Below are positions 1 through 8,421 of a stretch of 64,000 nucleotides of DNA, in pieces. The number at the start of each line of letters is the position of its first letter. Position 1 is the stretch's first letter. A program made the position numbers and the translations under genes. The stretch lies in the NCBI RefSeq assembly GCF_013201975.1, contig NZ_CP053845.1, positions 1,612,001 to 1,676,000 of the forward strand, read 5' to 3'. The notes beneath the pieces are model-generated. The model was not told the DNA's origin and searched no databases. It worked only from the letters and a program-made list of their open reading frames with translations. The stretch is from Campylobacter sp. CCUG 57310. Lineage in GTDB: Bacteria; Campylobacterota; Campylobacteria; Campylobacterales; Campylobacteraceae.

Positions 1-772
1 GCAAATTTTAGAAGCTAACAAACAAAATTTCATCTCGCGATTTAAAAAGAGCAAAGAGGCGCAAAACGAGCTTTTTATCCCCGCGATTTCGGTTCATTCG
101 CCCTATTCCACTCATCCTGAACTGGCAAATTTCGCACTTCAAATCGCCCGCGATGAAAATTTAATCGTATCGACTCATCTTATGGAATCAAACCACGAAA
201 AAGATTGGCTTACGAATGGGTCCGGCGGGTTTAAAGAGTGGCTTGGCAAATTTAACAAATCAGCCACGCCTTTTTATGACGTAAATAGCTTTATATCGCT
301 ATTTTCCGGCATCAAAACGCTCTTTACGCACTGCGTTTATCTTAACGACTTTAGCAAATTTGAGCGCGAATTTCATAGCGTTACGCATTGTGCATTTTCA
401 AACCGCCTGCTTAGTAAAAAGACACTAAATTTACAAAATTTAATTGACGAAAAAATTCCTTTTAACATCGGCACGGACGGACTTAGCTCAAATATAAGCC
501 TGAATTTTTTTGATGAGTTAAGAGCTAATTTATTAATCCATAGCGAATTTAATCCTCAAAATTTAGCCCAAATTTTAATGCTAGCTTCAACTTCAAACGC
601 AGCAAAAGCTTTAGGGCTAAATTTAGGAGAGATCGCTACGGGAAAAATCGCTGACATAGCTGTTTATGAAGGGTTTGGCGAGATCAAAGAAAGCGAACTT
701 GCACTTATGCTTTTACTTCACACTAAAAATTGCCAAAGTCTTTACATAAACGGCAAAATTTGCGAGCTTTAA
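1..772 (+). CDS. mqnF: Amidohydrolase, aminofutalosine deaminase (MqnF)-like, 5' end outside window
   Basis: This is the C-terminal part of a metal-dependent amidohydrolase. The reading frame is open from base 2, well upstream of the first ATG at 182, so that ATG is internal. Visible family signatures are a histidine-containing strand with SVHSPYSTHPEL at about 84-119, a second metal-site motif STHLMESNHE around 170-200, and the GTDGLSSN motif around 472-495, which usually carries the late metal-binding Asp. In Campylobacterota this family is linked to the futalosine route to menaquinone, where it would deaminate aminofutalosine. That assignment rests on family resemblance and on the sppA neighbour, as remembered for C. 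jejuni Cj0067-68. A guanine or adenosine deaminase role cannot be excluded. About half the protein is missing. Confidence 0.75.
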   Translation, partial: QILEANKQNFISRFKKSKEAQNELFIPAISVHSPYSTHPELANFALQIARDENLIVSTHLMESNHEKDWLTNGSGGFKEWLGKFNKSATPFYDVNSFISLFSGIKTLFTHCVYLNDFSKFEREFHSVTHCAFSNRLLSKKTLNLQNLIDEKIPFNIGTDGLSSNISLNFFDELRANLLIHSEFNPQNLAQILMLASTSNAAKALGLNLGEIATGKIADIAVYEGFGEIKESELALMLLLHTKNCQSLYINGKICEL

Positions 773-829
773 GATTAAATACATGGCAGGATTTTGATTA
801 AATTTATGAGCGAATTTTCATAAATTTGC

Positions 830-835
830 TACAAT
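830..835 (+). promoter_or_regulatory. Probable sigma-70 -10 element for sppA
   Basis: The hexamer TACAAT lies 43 bases before the sppA ATG, in an AT-rich stretch without a clear -35 box, as is usual for Campylobacter vegetative promoters. The start point would be near 842. It is inferred from sequence only. Confidence 0.4.
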
Positions 836-877
836 CTTTGTCAAATTTATGAAATTTAAAAAACAAAAAGGAAATTT

Positions 878-1747
878 ATGGGATTTTTAAAATTGATATT
901 TTCGCCTATCATCGCGATTTTAAAATTTATAAACACTTATTTTAAGGCGATGATATTTCTGCTGATCTTGTTTTTGATATTTTCAAGCGGCGATAACAAT
1001 GGCGTAAATGCGCCAAATTTAGCCCAAATAAACATCTCAGGCGCGATCAGAGACAGCTCAAAAACGCTTGAAGAGATACACGCCGCAAGCAAAAACGATC
1101 AGATAAAAGGCGTCTTGCTATTCATAGATAGTCCGGGCGGCGCACTTGCTCCAAGCACAGAGCTTGCAATAGCGGTTAAAAATTTAAGAGCTAAAAAACC
1201 GGTCATTGCCTACGCAAGCGGATCAATGACAAGCGGAAGCTACTATGCAGGAGTAAACGCAAATAAAATTCTAGCCAATCCGGGCTCGTTTATCGGCTCC
1301 ATCGGCGTCATCTTGCAAGCGCCCGACATAAGCGAACTGGCAAGCAAGATCGGAGTGGCACAGCAAGTGGTAAAAGCGGGTGAATTTAAAGAGGCGGGAA
1401 CGTTTGCCAGAAAGTGGAACGAAGCTGAGCGTACCGAGCTTGAGCGCCTAGTCAAGCAATCTTATAATATGTTTGTAAGTGATGTTGCGGCGGCTAGAAA
1501 TCTTGATATAAACACTAGCGATCAATGGGCAAATGCACGGGTATTTTTAGCGAGCGAAGCGAAAAATATGGGCTTAATCGATGAGCTAAGTGACTATTAT
1601 TCGGCACGAAAAGAGATAGAAGAGCTAAGCGGTGTGAGCGAGCCTGCTTGGAAACAAAAGCCTAAAATCGAGAAATTTTTAGACGAGTTTTTGCAAAAAA
1701 ATGTAAATAGCTTTTTGGATATGTTTTTAAACACGAGTGTAAGATAA
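878..1747 (+). CDS. sppA: Signal peptide peptidase SppA, short 36K type
   Basis: This is a membrane-bound serine protease that degrades signal peptides left in the inner membrane after secretion. It has 289 residues, the length of the single-domain family rather than the double-domain E. coli enzyme. A hydrophobic anchor spans about residues 24-37. The Ser/Lys dyad can be placed at S119 in TSGSYY and K171 in GEFKEAG; their 52-residue spacing matches the Bacillus enzyme. The oxyanion region FIDSPGGA lies at 82-89. The ATG at 878 has AAAAGGA just upstream. The gene follows the MqnF-like gene by 105 bases and has its own likely promoter. The product should face the periplasm. Confidence 0.93.
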   Translation: MGFLKLIFSPIIAILKFINTYFKAMIFLLILFLIFSSGDNNGVNAPNLAQINISGAIRDSSKTLEEIHAASKNDQIKGVLLFIDSPGGALAPSTELAIAVKNLRAKKPVIAYASGSMTSGSYYAGVNANKILANPGSFIGSIGVILQAPDISELASKIGVAQQVVKAGEFKEAGTFARKWNEAERTELERLVKQSYNMFVSDVAAARNLDINTSDQWANARVFLASEAKNMGLIDELSDYYSARKEIEELSGVSEPAWKQKPKIEKFLDEFLQKNVNSFLDMFLNTSVR

Positions 1748-1762
1748 AATAGGCTTTGTTAA

Positions 1763-1951
1763 AATGAAACATTGATATTTGGCAAAATAAATATTGCTCC
1801 TTCTATCCGTAAAGTGCTAGGCTAGATATACACTGCAAAATTAAAGAAAGTGGCTGATGTAGAGCTACTTTCGAACTACGTGTGATATTTCTACACAAGT
1901 ATTGGTTGTGCTTTTGAAGTCGCAAATCTCACAATCAAAACTTTATCTTAG
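1763..1951 (+). pseudogene. Possible decayed coding stretch, not identified
   Basis: One reading frame from 1763 gives protein-like sequence interrupted by three stops: TAG at 1823, TGA at 1883 and TAG at 1949. The readable pieces include NIAPSIRKVLG, then KLKKVADVELLSNYV, then SIGCAFEVANLTIKTLS. Composition is less AT-rich than the rest of the gap. I do not recognise the family. It may be the relic of a gene or mobile element, or chance. Confidence 0.2.
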
Positions 1952-1954
1952 CAG

Positions 1955-1985
1955 AACCATAAAATATTTTTGGTTTTATTTTTTA
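1955..1985 (+). terminator. Possible Rho-independent terminator
   Basis: Arms AACCA at 1955-1959 and TGGTT at 1971-1975 enclose an AT-rich inner helix with one mismatch. A T-rich run (TTATTTTTT) follows on the plus strand. It could end transcription coming from sppA. The helix is weak. Confidence 0.35.
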
Positions 1986-2224
1986 TATTTAGTGTCCAAA
2001 AGTACTAGGATTTTATCCAAATTTTATCCTAAAGAACCATATCTGTATCATAATGCAAAAATACTTGATGTAATTTAAATGGCTTTGTAACTGTATAAAA
2101 CTATAATTAGATTTATGATTTTTGATACCAATCGCGTAAGATATATTTAATTAATATTTTTTCATAATTATAAAAATAAAATAAAAAATTATAATAAATA
2201 AACTAATTTTAAATTTTAAATTTA

Positions 2225-2230
2225 TATAAT
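2225..2230 (+). promoter_or_regulatory. -10 element in front of candidate small RNA
   Basis: A perfect TATAAT is preceded by phased A/T tracts, the usual Campylobacter promoter context. Transcription would start at about 2237, two or three bases before the first paired base of the hairpin at 2240-2295. No ORF of useful length follows, so a non-coding transcript is the simplest reading. Confidence 0.5.
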
Positions 2231-2236
2231 TACACC

Positions 2237-2330
2237 GTGGGTCTGAGACAAAAACATCCCTTCCCTTTCTTTCCCTTCCCGTGTAGTCTCAGGCCTTGCA
2301 AATTCGTTATTTTAAACCACTTAATAACTT
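2237..2330 (+). ncRNA. Candidate small RNA with C/U-rich hairpin loop
   Basis: A 10-base-pair stem (2240-2249 with 2286-2295, one G-U wobble) closes a 36-base loop. The loop consists almost wholly of C and U, with four CCC runs at 2258-2260, 2263-2265, 2273-2275 and 2278-2280. The surroundings are extremely AT-rich and hold no gene, so this GC-rich island stands out. A good -10 box sits exactly where a promoter should. The loop could pair with G-rich mRNA leaders; the Helicobacter RepG RNA is known to act through a C/U-rich loop, but no sequence homology to it is claimed. The 3' end is a guess, because no clear terminator with a U-run follows. Confidence 0.45.
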
Positions 2331-2578
2331 TTATTTAATTAATTCTTTATTATTAAATTTAATTTATAAATATAAATAGTTGTTCGTTATACAATCTAAA
2401 TAAATTCTTACCGCCAAAAGCATTATAAGCTCGTATAGTATAAAAAATAAATTAGAAATAAAATCGTTTAATTTAAAGAATTAGAAGACATTTTGCGTAT
2501 TATTACCAAATCTTAAAAACGTAAATTTGCATAAAGAAAAATTACCAAATTTATCTTTGGAGGCTAAAAATATAAAAG
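2331..2578. other. AT-rich intergenic stretch, nothing identified
   Basis: This is the remainder of the gap between the candidate RNA and the end of ribD. It is dominated by A/T runs, with no ORF of note and no convincing hairpin. Any terminator for ribD, which is transcribed leftward into it, is not obvious. Confidence 0.5.
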
Positions 2579-3646
2579 TCAAATTCTTTTAAGCCAAGCA
2601 TAGCTGTCGCTTGCGAAATTGGAGCTAAAAAGCCTTTTTAATTTTAAATTTAGCCTTGCATTAGGCGCGTTTTTAAACTCACTTGATTGATATATCAAAA
2701 TCCATTTAACACGCTCGTCAAGATTTTTTAAGAAATTTTCTCCACCCTCAAACATTACCAAAGGCTTTTCAAAAGCATTTTCCAAGCTATCTGAAATCTC
2801 AACATTGCGGTTTTTAACATTAAAAAGAGGGATACTTTTATCGAAATTTTTATCTCTTGAATATATCAAAATATCAGGATTTTTGCCGTTTGAGATAAGT
2901 CTAGTATCAAGTGTAGGGCGATCGATCCTAACCGTATTTCCGCCGATTACCAACATACCGCACACGCTTCTAAGCTTATGGGAATGAGTTCTGCTAAGTT
3001 CGTTTGATATTATTCCTCCACTTGTTACTCCGTTTGCGCTAAGGGCGAGTTTAAAAAAGCTAAAATTTCCGCTTTGCCAAGCTAAAAAAGGCTCTATAAG
3101 TTCATCTGCAGCCTCTTTTAAAACGCCAAATTTTACTTTTATTCCGCTAGCTTTTAAAATTTCAGCACCGCCGGAAGCGATTTTGTTTTCATCTATTCTT
3201 GCGATGATAACTTCGCTAAACCTAAGCTCTTTTAGCAAATTTGCGCAAGATGGGGTTTTGCCCTCGTGAGAGCATGGCTCAAGAGTAACGTAAGCCTTAG
3301 CATGCTCTAATAAATTATCGTGGTTTTTAAGTATAAATTCGTAAGTAAATTTGGGCTCTAAATCGGCATTTTCAAGATCTAAAATATCGCTAAAATTTAA
3401 GTTAAACTCGCGGTTATACTCTCTTAAAAATTTAGCTAAAAAATCTTTATTGATGGTGCAAAGTGCAAAAAACACGGCTAACGGTTCGGCATGCAAAAAG
3501 CCTGCTTTTTTATGAGCCTTTATAGCTAAAATTCGTCCGTTTTTATCTAGTATAACACACCCTACAGCCGGGTTTGGATAGGTTAAAAGCTGAAATTTCC
3601 AAGCCTTTTTTATAGCAAGAGACATATAAAATTCATCGTTTATCAT
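2579..3646 (-). CDS. ribD: Riboflavin biosynthesis deaminase/reductase RibD
   Basis: This bifunctional cytosolic enzyme performs the second and third steps from GTP to riboflavin: it deaminates the pyrimidinone intermediate and reduces its ribosyl group with NADPH. The N-terminal deaminase domain has the zinc motif HAE at 52-54 and PC at 124-125 with C134 in PCSHEGKTPSC. The spacing between the two zinc motifs is about 70 residues, longer than usual, owing to an insertion of about 45 residues (70-115) seen in some Campylobacter RibD proteins. The reductase domain follows from about residue 195 and contains the ANGVTSGG and GGNTVRIDRPTLDTR segments. At 355 residues it is near normal size. It stands alone, 129 bases downstream of bamA. 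Confidence 0.92.
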   Translation of the reverse strand: MINDEFYMSLAIKKAWKFQLLTYPNPAVGCVILDKNGRILAIKAHKKAGFLHAEPLAVFFALCTINKDFLAKFLREYNREFNLNFSDILDLENADLEPKFTYEFILKNHDNLLEHAKAYVTLEPCSHEGKTPSCANLLKELRFSEVIIARIDENKIASGGAEILKASGIKVKFGVLKEAADELIEPFLAWQSGNFSFFKLALSANGVTSGGIISNELSRTHSHKLRSVCGMLVIGGNTVRIDRPTLDTRLISNGKNPDILIYSRDKNFDKSIPLFNVKNRNVEISDSLENAFEKPLVMFEGGENFLKNLDERVKWILIYQSSEFKNAPNARLNLKLKRLFSSNFASDSYAWLKRI

Positions 3647-3775
3647 TGATAGTCCAAGAATTTGAGATAATCAAAATTTAAGCGAAAATATCGTGAGAAA
3701 ATTTAAATCAAAATAAAGCAAATAACCTATCCTCGATTTAAATTTTCAAACTCATTAAAAAAGCTCACAAAAATT

Positions 3776-5998
3776 TTAAAATCTCTGACCGATGGTAAAT
3801 TCAAACGTACTTGTCTTATCCCCCGGCTTTTTGCCTATCGGTTTAGCAAATATCAGCTGCAAAGGACCTATAGGCGTAATCCACTCTATGCCACCGCCGG
3901 CACTATATCTTGTTATCTCGTTTAAGCTGCTTTCGCCTATCTTGCCGTAGTCAAAGAAGCCAAATCCACGCATTTTAACGCGGTCTATCAAAGGAAAGCT
4001 AAGTTCTGCGGAGTTGTTAAATGAAATTCCGCCACCGATCTCGTCACCGTAGATATTTTTCGGAGTAACCGTTCTTGAATCATATCCGCGCAGGTTTCTA
4101 ATGCCGCCTAGATAAAGCTTTTCGTTGATAGGCACATAGCCTCTATCCCAAATTTTGCCAAAGCTTGCCTTGTATCTTAGGATAAGATCGTAATCAATCC
4201 ACTCTCTTAAGCCCAAATACCAGTTAAAATTCGTTCTGCTCTTTAAAAATTTCTCATCTCCGCCAACGCCAGCGAATTCAAGACTGGTGCTTGCCATGAT
4301 GCCCTTTCTAGGTAGGTAATAATCATCAGTGCTGTTGTAAGTAATAGCAGGTATTAAAGCGCTCTTTATGCTTTTACCCTCTCTGTAGCCGGTTCTAAGA
4401 AGAGTTTGGCTAAGCCCTTTGATGTCGCTTTGTTCTATAACATAAGAGAGTGAAGCACTTAAATTTCTAGTGATCTTTCTACCAAGCGTAGTAGTAAAAC
4501 CGTATGATTTCTCTTTATAATTATTCCAATCGTAGTCATTGGCATAAAGCGTGCCGCCAAGGCTGTATTCCGAATCAAAAATTCTAGGATTTGTAAGTCC
4601 TATCTGACCTGATAGCTCATTATCGCTTCTATCTACGCTTATAACGCCCTTTAGTCCTGAACCAAAGACGTTGGTATCAGAAACACTCGCATTTAATAGC
4701 AATCCGTCCGAGCTTCCATATCCTATACCGCCACTTATAGAGCCTGTTGAAGCCTCTTTAACATCGACTAAAAGATCAACTTCATTTACGCCGACTCTTT
4801 CTTCTTTTATCTCGACATCTTCAAAATAACTCGTTCTTTTAAGTGCCGCCTTGCTATCTTCAAGATCGGTTCTATTATACAAATTTCCTTCGGTAAGATA
4901 CATCTCTCTTCTTACTACTCTATCGATAGTTCTATCATTTCCTGAAATTTGCACGTTTCTTATATATGCTTTATCTCCGGGAACTACTTCGTAAGTAATA
5001 TCAACCGTATGCTCGTCTGAATTTTTAAACGTCTGAGGTATAACTCTTACAAACGCATATCCCTGATCGGCTATCATATTTTCAAGCTTTTGGATATCTG
5101 ATCTTAAGCGAGCCGAATTCATTCTATCTCCGGCTTCAAGCTTAAATTTCTTAACCATCTCCCTTTCGTCAAGTTCAAGGAAATCAGGTGCCTCTATGCT
5201 CACGTTTGATACGGTATATGGCTCTCCTTCGGTTACGTAGTAAGTAAGATCCGCCATATAGTTATCCATATAGGCGTTAAGATAAGGAGTTGAAACCGTA
5301 GCGTCCAAATAGCCTTTTTGGAAGTATTTATCTTGAATTCTCGCAGAGTCGTTAGGCAGTTCAAAGAGCTTAACCTTACCGTCGTTTCTGCCCCACATCC
5401 AGCCCATAAATTCACGCTGCTTATTGGCTACGACAGGCTCTATATCGCCGTAATCAAAAACTTTAGCGCCTATTAAATTTACTTTTTGGATTATCATATT
5501 TTCGCCACGGTTGATATTAAGAGTTACAAAGAGGCTACTCTCACTTCCGGCAACCGGCTCTTTTTTCACGTCTATAACGGTATCAAAATACCCCTTTGAC
5601 TCGTAATACTGCCTGATACGCTCTTTGGCTCTATTTATGGCAAGCTCGTCATACATATGACCTTGTTTTATGCCGATAAGTCCATCTATCGCCGTTTTAT
5701 CGTTTGTAACGACGCCTTTTATATCAAGTCTTGCTATACTTGGTTTTTCTTTCACCACTACAAGAATATCGCCGTTGCTCTCCTCGATATAAATATCATC
5801 AAAATAATTTTGCCTAAATAAATTTGATATGGCTCTATCGGTGCTATCGCCGGTCAGCACATCGCCCACTCTAAGCCCCATGATCTCCTTGGCAACTTCA
5901 GGAGAAAGATGCAAAAGACCCTTAAAATTTATAGACTTTATCTCAGTAGCGCCGCTAAAACATACCGCAGCAAGTAGTAAAAAAACGCTTTTTTTCAT
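3776..5998 (-). CDS. bamA: Outer membrane protein assembly factor BamA (Omp85)
   Basis: BamA is the central subunit of the machine that folds beta-barrel proteins into the outer membrane. The start chosen is the ATG at 5998, giving MKKSVFLLL and a clear signal peptide of about 18 residues; AGG lies about ten bases upstream. An in-frame ATG 14 codons earlier is less likely. Five POTRA repeats fill roughly residues 20-420, and the rest is a 16-strand barrel. The barrel holds an LRGYD version of the family's loop-6 (V/I)RGF motif and ends in Phe, as outer membrane barrels do. Length is 740 residues. It is divergent from tyrA, as remembered for C. jejuni Cj0129c-0130. Confidence 0.95.
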   Translation of the reverse strand: MKKSVFLLLAAVCFSGATEIKSINFKGLLHLSPEVAKEIMGLRVGDVLTGDSTDRAISNLFRQNYFDDIYIEESNGDILVVVKEKPSIARLDIKGVVTNDKTAIDGLIGIKQGHMYDELAINRAKERIRQYYESKGYFDTVIDVKKEPVAGSESSLFVTLNINRGENMIIQKVNLIGAKVFDYGDIEPVVANKQREFMGWMWGRNDGKVKLFELPNDSARIQDKYFQKGYLDATVSTPYLNAYMDNYMADLTYYVTEGEPYTVSNVSIEAPDFLELDEREMVKKFKLEAGDRMNSARLRSDIQKLENMIADQGYAFVRVIPQTFKNSDEHTVDITYEVVPGDKAYIRNVQISGNDRTIDRVVRREMYLTEGNLYNRTDLEDSKAALKRTSYFEDVEIKEERVGVNEVDLLVDVKEASTGSISGGIGYGSSDGLLLNASVSDTNVFGSGLKGVISVDRSDNELSGQIGLTNPRIFDSEYSLGGTLYANDYDWNNYKEKSYGFTTTLGRKITRNLSASLSYVIEQSDIKGLSQTLLRTGYREGKSIKSALIPAITYNSTDDYYLPRKGIMASTSLEFAGVGGDEKFLKSRTNFNWYLGLREWIDYDLILRYKASFGKIWDRGYVPINEKLYLGGIRNLRGYDSRTVTPKNIYGDEIGGGISFNNSAELSFPLIDRVKMRGFGFFDYGKIGESSLNEITRYSAGGGIEWITPIGPLQLIFAKPIGKKPGDKTSTFEFTIGQRF

Positions 5999-6029
5999 TG
6001 AATTTAACCTAAAAATGAGTATTAGGCGG

Positions 6030-6035
6030 TATAAT
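6030..6035 (+). promoter_or_regulatory. -10 element for tyrA
   Basis: TATAAT lies 56 bases before the tyrA ATG in the short divergent gap with bamA. Predicted start of transcription is near 6042. Confidence 0.4.
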
Positions 6036-6090
6036 AACACATTTTAATTTTAAACAATATAAATTTAATAATTTCATAAAGGCAATCACT

Positions 6091-6921
6091 ATGAAAATCG
6101 GAATTATAGGGCTTGGGCTTATCGGAGGCTCGCTTGGACTCTGTCTTAAAAACGAAAAGCTAATCTCTTGCGTTAGCGGTCTTGATATAAGCAAAGAGCA
6201 CGAAAGAAAGGCTCTGGAACTAGGCCTTGTGCATGAAATTTTATCTCTTGAAGAGATGAAAAAGAAGTGCGATATCATATTTCTTGCAATCCCTGTCGAA
6301 GCGATAATCAATATAGTAAAAGAATTTGAAGACATAGACGAAAATACAACCATAATCGATCTTGGAAGTACAAAACAAAAGATCATCGAAGCAGTTCCTG
6401 AAAAGATAAGAGCAAATTTCGTCCCGGCTCACCCTATGGCGGGCACTGAATATTCAGGTCCTACGGCTGCATTTTCAGGGCTTTTTAACGGAGCGGTTGT
6501 TGCCATTTGTGATTTTAAAGAGAGTAGCGAAAAACATGTAAAAAGATCAGTCGAGCTATTTTCTCACCTTGGAATGAAGATTATATTCATGGGCGCAAAG
6601 GAGCACGATCACCACGTAGGGCTTATCTCTCACCTTCCTCACGCCATAAGCTTCTCGCTTGCGGCAGGAGTTTTAAAAAAAGAGAACAAAAAAAACATCA
6701 TCGCTCTTAGCGGCACGGGTTTTAACGGAATGATAAGAATCGCCAAAAGCTCGCCCGTAATGTGGAGTGATATATTTAAGCAAAACAAAGACAATCTAAT
6801 AAGCTCTATTAAAATGTTTAAAGACGAACTTGCCGTGTGCGAAAATTTGGTGCGCGAAGAGAGGTGGGACGAGCTTAGAGATTGGATGAGCGAAGCTAGA
6901 AAGATACGCGAAATTTTATAA
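6091..6921 (+). CDS. tyrA: Prephenate dehydrogenase TyrA
   Basis: TyrA converts prephenate to 4-hydroxyphenylpyruvate with NAD, the committed step to tyrosine. The N-terminus carries the Rossmann motif G7-L-G9-L-I-G12, and the helical dimerisation domain occupies the second half. The family segment HPMAGTEYSGP lies around residues 112-122, and the HDHHVGLISHLPHAISF region with substrate-contacting histidines around 172-190. No chorismate mutase or ACT domain is present, so this is the monofunctional short form (276 residues). AAAGG precedes the ATG by nine bases. It is first in the row leading to pgp3 and lpxC. Confidence 0.94.
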   Translation: MKIGIIGLGLIGGSLGLCLKNEKLISCVSGLDISKEHERKALELGLVHEILSLEEMKKKCDIIFLAIPVEAIINIVKEFEDIDENTTIIDLGSTKQKIIEAVPEKIRANFVPAHPMAGTEYSGPTAAFSGLFNGAVVAICDFKESSEKHVKRSVELFSHLGMKIIFMGAKEHDHHVGLISHLPHAISFSLAAGVLKKENKKNIIALSGTGFNGMIRIAKSSPVMWSDIFKQNKDNLISSIKMFKDELAVCENLVREERWDELRDWMSEARKIREIL

Positions 6922-6982
6922 ATTTACTTGAAATTTATAGCTTTTTAGTAAAATTCAGCAAAAATTAAAATTAGGAAAATTT

Positions 6983-8359
6983 ATGAGAAGACGCGGAAGA
7001 AATTCAAATTTTATAGCTTACGGCATTATTGTCGTTTTGCTTGCGGTAAGCGGATTTTTGCTTTTTACATCAAATACGTTTGAGAGAGAAGCTCCGCAAA
7101 TCGGTATTGAAGATGAAATTTATTGGAATTTAAAATCCCCTTTGCAGGTTAAGATAACCGACAATGTTGCCGTAAAATCAGTAAAAATAGTTATGAACGA
7201 CGGAGCAAACGATATAGTCTTGTCAAATCAAAAATTTGACGCTCCAATCGGTTCGCTTGATCTGAATATAACTTTTCCAAAGACGGGATTTGCCGCGCAA
7301 AAAGATCTTTATACTCTCAAATTTGAAGCCGTAGATACGAGCAGATGGGGCTTTTTCTTTGGTAACAAGGAGAGCAAAGAGGTAAAAGTAACGGTAGATA
7401 GCAAAAAACCCGATCTTCACATCCTAAATCACTCCTACGCGATAAACAAAGGGGGCACCGCTACAGTCGTATTTAAGGCAAATGACGAGAGGTTAAAAGA
7501 TGTCTATATCGAGTCAAATTTCGGCAAAAAATTCATCCCTACCAAATTTTATCAAGACGATCACTACGCGTCTTTAGTGGCTTGGCCGGTGGATGAAAGT
7601 TCATTTAGCGCCGATGTGGTAGCGGTTGATCTTGCAGGAAACGAAAGCAGAAGCAAGATAAGGTTTTTTTACCAAAACCGAAGCTACCGCGTTTCTAAAA
7701 TAAAACTGGATAATCAAAATAGATTTTTAAATGAAAAAATCCCAGATCTTGCGCAACAATACGCAAAAGATTATGAAAGCATGTCAAACGTAGAAAAGAT
7801 GAAATTCGTAAACGAAACCCTAAGAGCGGCGAACGAAAAACTCATAGCCGACGCTACGTCTAAAATTTCAACCGAAACGATCAGCGAATTTGGTCTTAAG
7901 AAATTCTACCCGCTTAAAAACGGCAAGGCGGTAGCGAGCTTTGGCGATCATAGATACTATACCTTAGGCGATCAAGAGATAAGCGAATCTTGGCACATGG
8001 GAATAGATCTTGCTTCTACCCAACGAGCGAACATCGTTTCAAGCAATGACGGCATAGTAGAATTTGCAGGAGAAAACGGAATCTACGGACAAAATGTGAT
8101 AATAAATCACGGATTTGGCGTATTTTCGCTTTATGGACACTGCACGTCTTTGACGGTAAAAACAGGCGATGAAGTAAAAGCGGGCGATATAATAGGCACA
8201 ACGGGAGTTAGCGGACTTGCGATGGGAGATCATTTGCATTTTGGAATGATAGTGCAAGGCATAGAGGTAAGACCCGAGGAGTGGATGGATACGGGCTGGA
8301 TGAAAGATAACGTTTCAGGCGTGCTAAATTCGGCAAAAAAAATGATAAGTGGCAAATAA
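6983..8359 (+). CDS. pgp3: M23 peptidoglycan endopeptidase/carboxypeptidase, Pgp3-like
   Basis: This is a periplasmic LytM-type zinc peptidase expected to cut peptide cross-links in the cell wall; its C. jejuni relative helps set helical shape. An N-terminal membrane anchor spans about residues 11-29. Ig-like or inhibitory regions fill about 35-230, and a helical linker 240-300. The catalytic M23 domain runs from about 305 to 435. Zinc ligands are H338 and D342 in HMGIDLA and H419 in DHLHFG; H386 and H417 fit the catalytic histidines. All key residues are present. It lies 61 bases after tyrA, and lpxC follows by 62 bases, so envelope functions cluster here. The name rests on remembered synteny with Cj0131. 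Confidence 0.88.
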   Translation: MRRRGRNSNFIAYGIIVVLLAVSGFLLFTSNTFEREAPQIGIEDEIYWNLKSPLQVKITDNVAVKSVKIVMNDGANDIVLSNQKFDAPIGSLDLNITFPKTGFAAQKDLYTLKFEAVDTSRWGFFFGNKESKEVKVTVDSKKPDLHILNHSYAINKGGTATVVFKANDERLKDVYIESNFGKKFIPTKFYQDDHYASLVAWPVDESSFSADVVAVDLAGNESRSKIRFFYQNRSYRVSKIKLDNQNRFLNEKIPDLAQQYAKDYESMSNVEKMKFVNETLRAANEKLIADATSKISTETISEFGLKKFYPLKNGKAVASFGDHRYYTLGDQEISESWHMGIDLASTQRANIVSSNDGIVEFAGENGIYGQNVIINHGFGVFSLYGHCTSLTVKTGDEVKAGDIIGTTGVSGLAMGDHLHFGMIVQGIEVRPEEWMDTGWMKDNVSGVLNSAKKMISGK

Positions 8360-8383
8360 CTAGAATTTGTTACCAAAAATATG

Positions 8384-8389
8384 TATAAT
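8384..8389 (+). promoter_or_regulatory. -10 element for lpxC
   Basis: TATAAT ends 32 bases before the TTG start of lpxC, giving a predicted short leader of about 26 bases. This suggests lpxC and the genes after it can be transcribed apart from tyrA-pgp3. Confidence 0.4.
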
Positions 8390-8421
8390 TAGAAAAAATT
8401 TATGAATTTTAAGGGAAAATT

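Noticed and set aside
2201-2330. CRISPR repeat or transposon end at the C/U hairpin
   Set aside because: The inverted repeat occurs once only, with no spacers, no cas genes and no transposase or target duplication.
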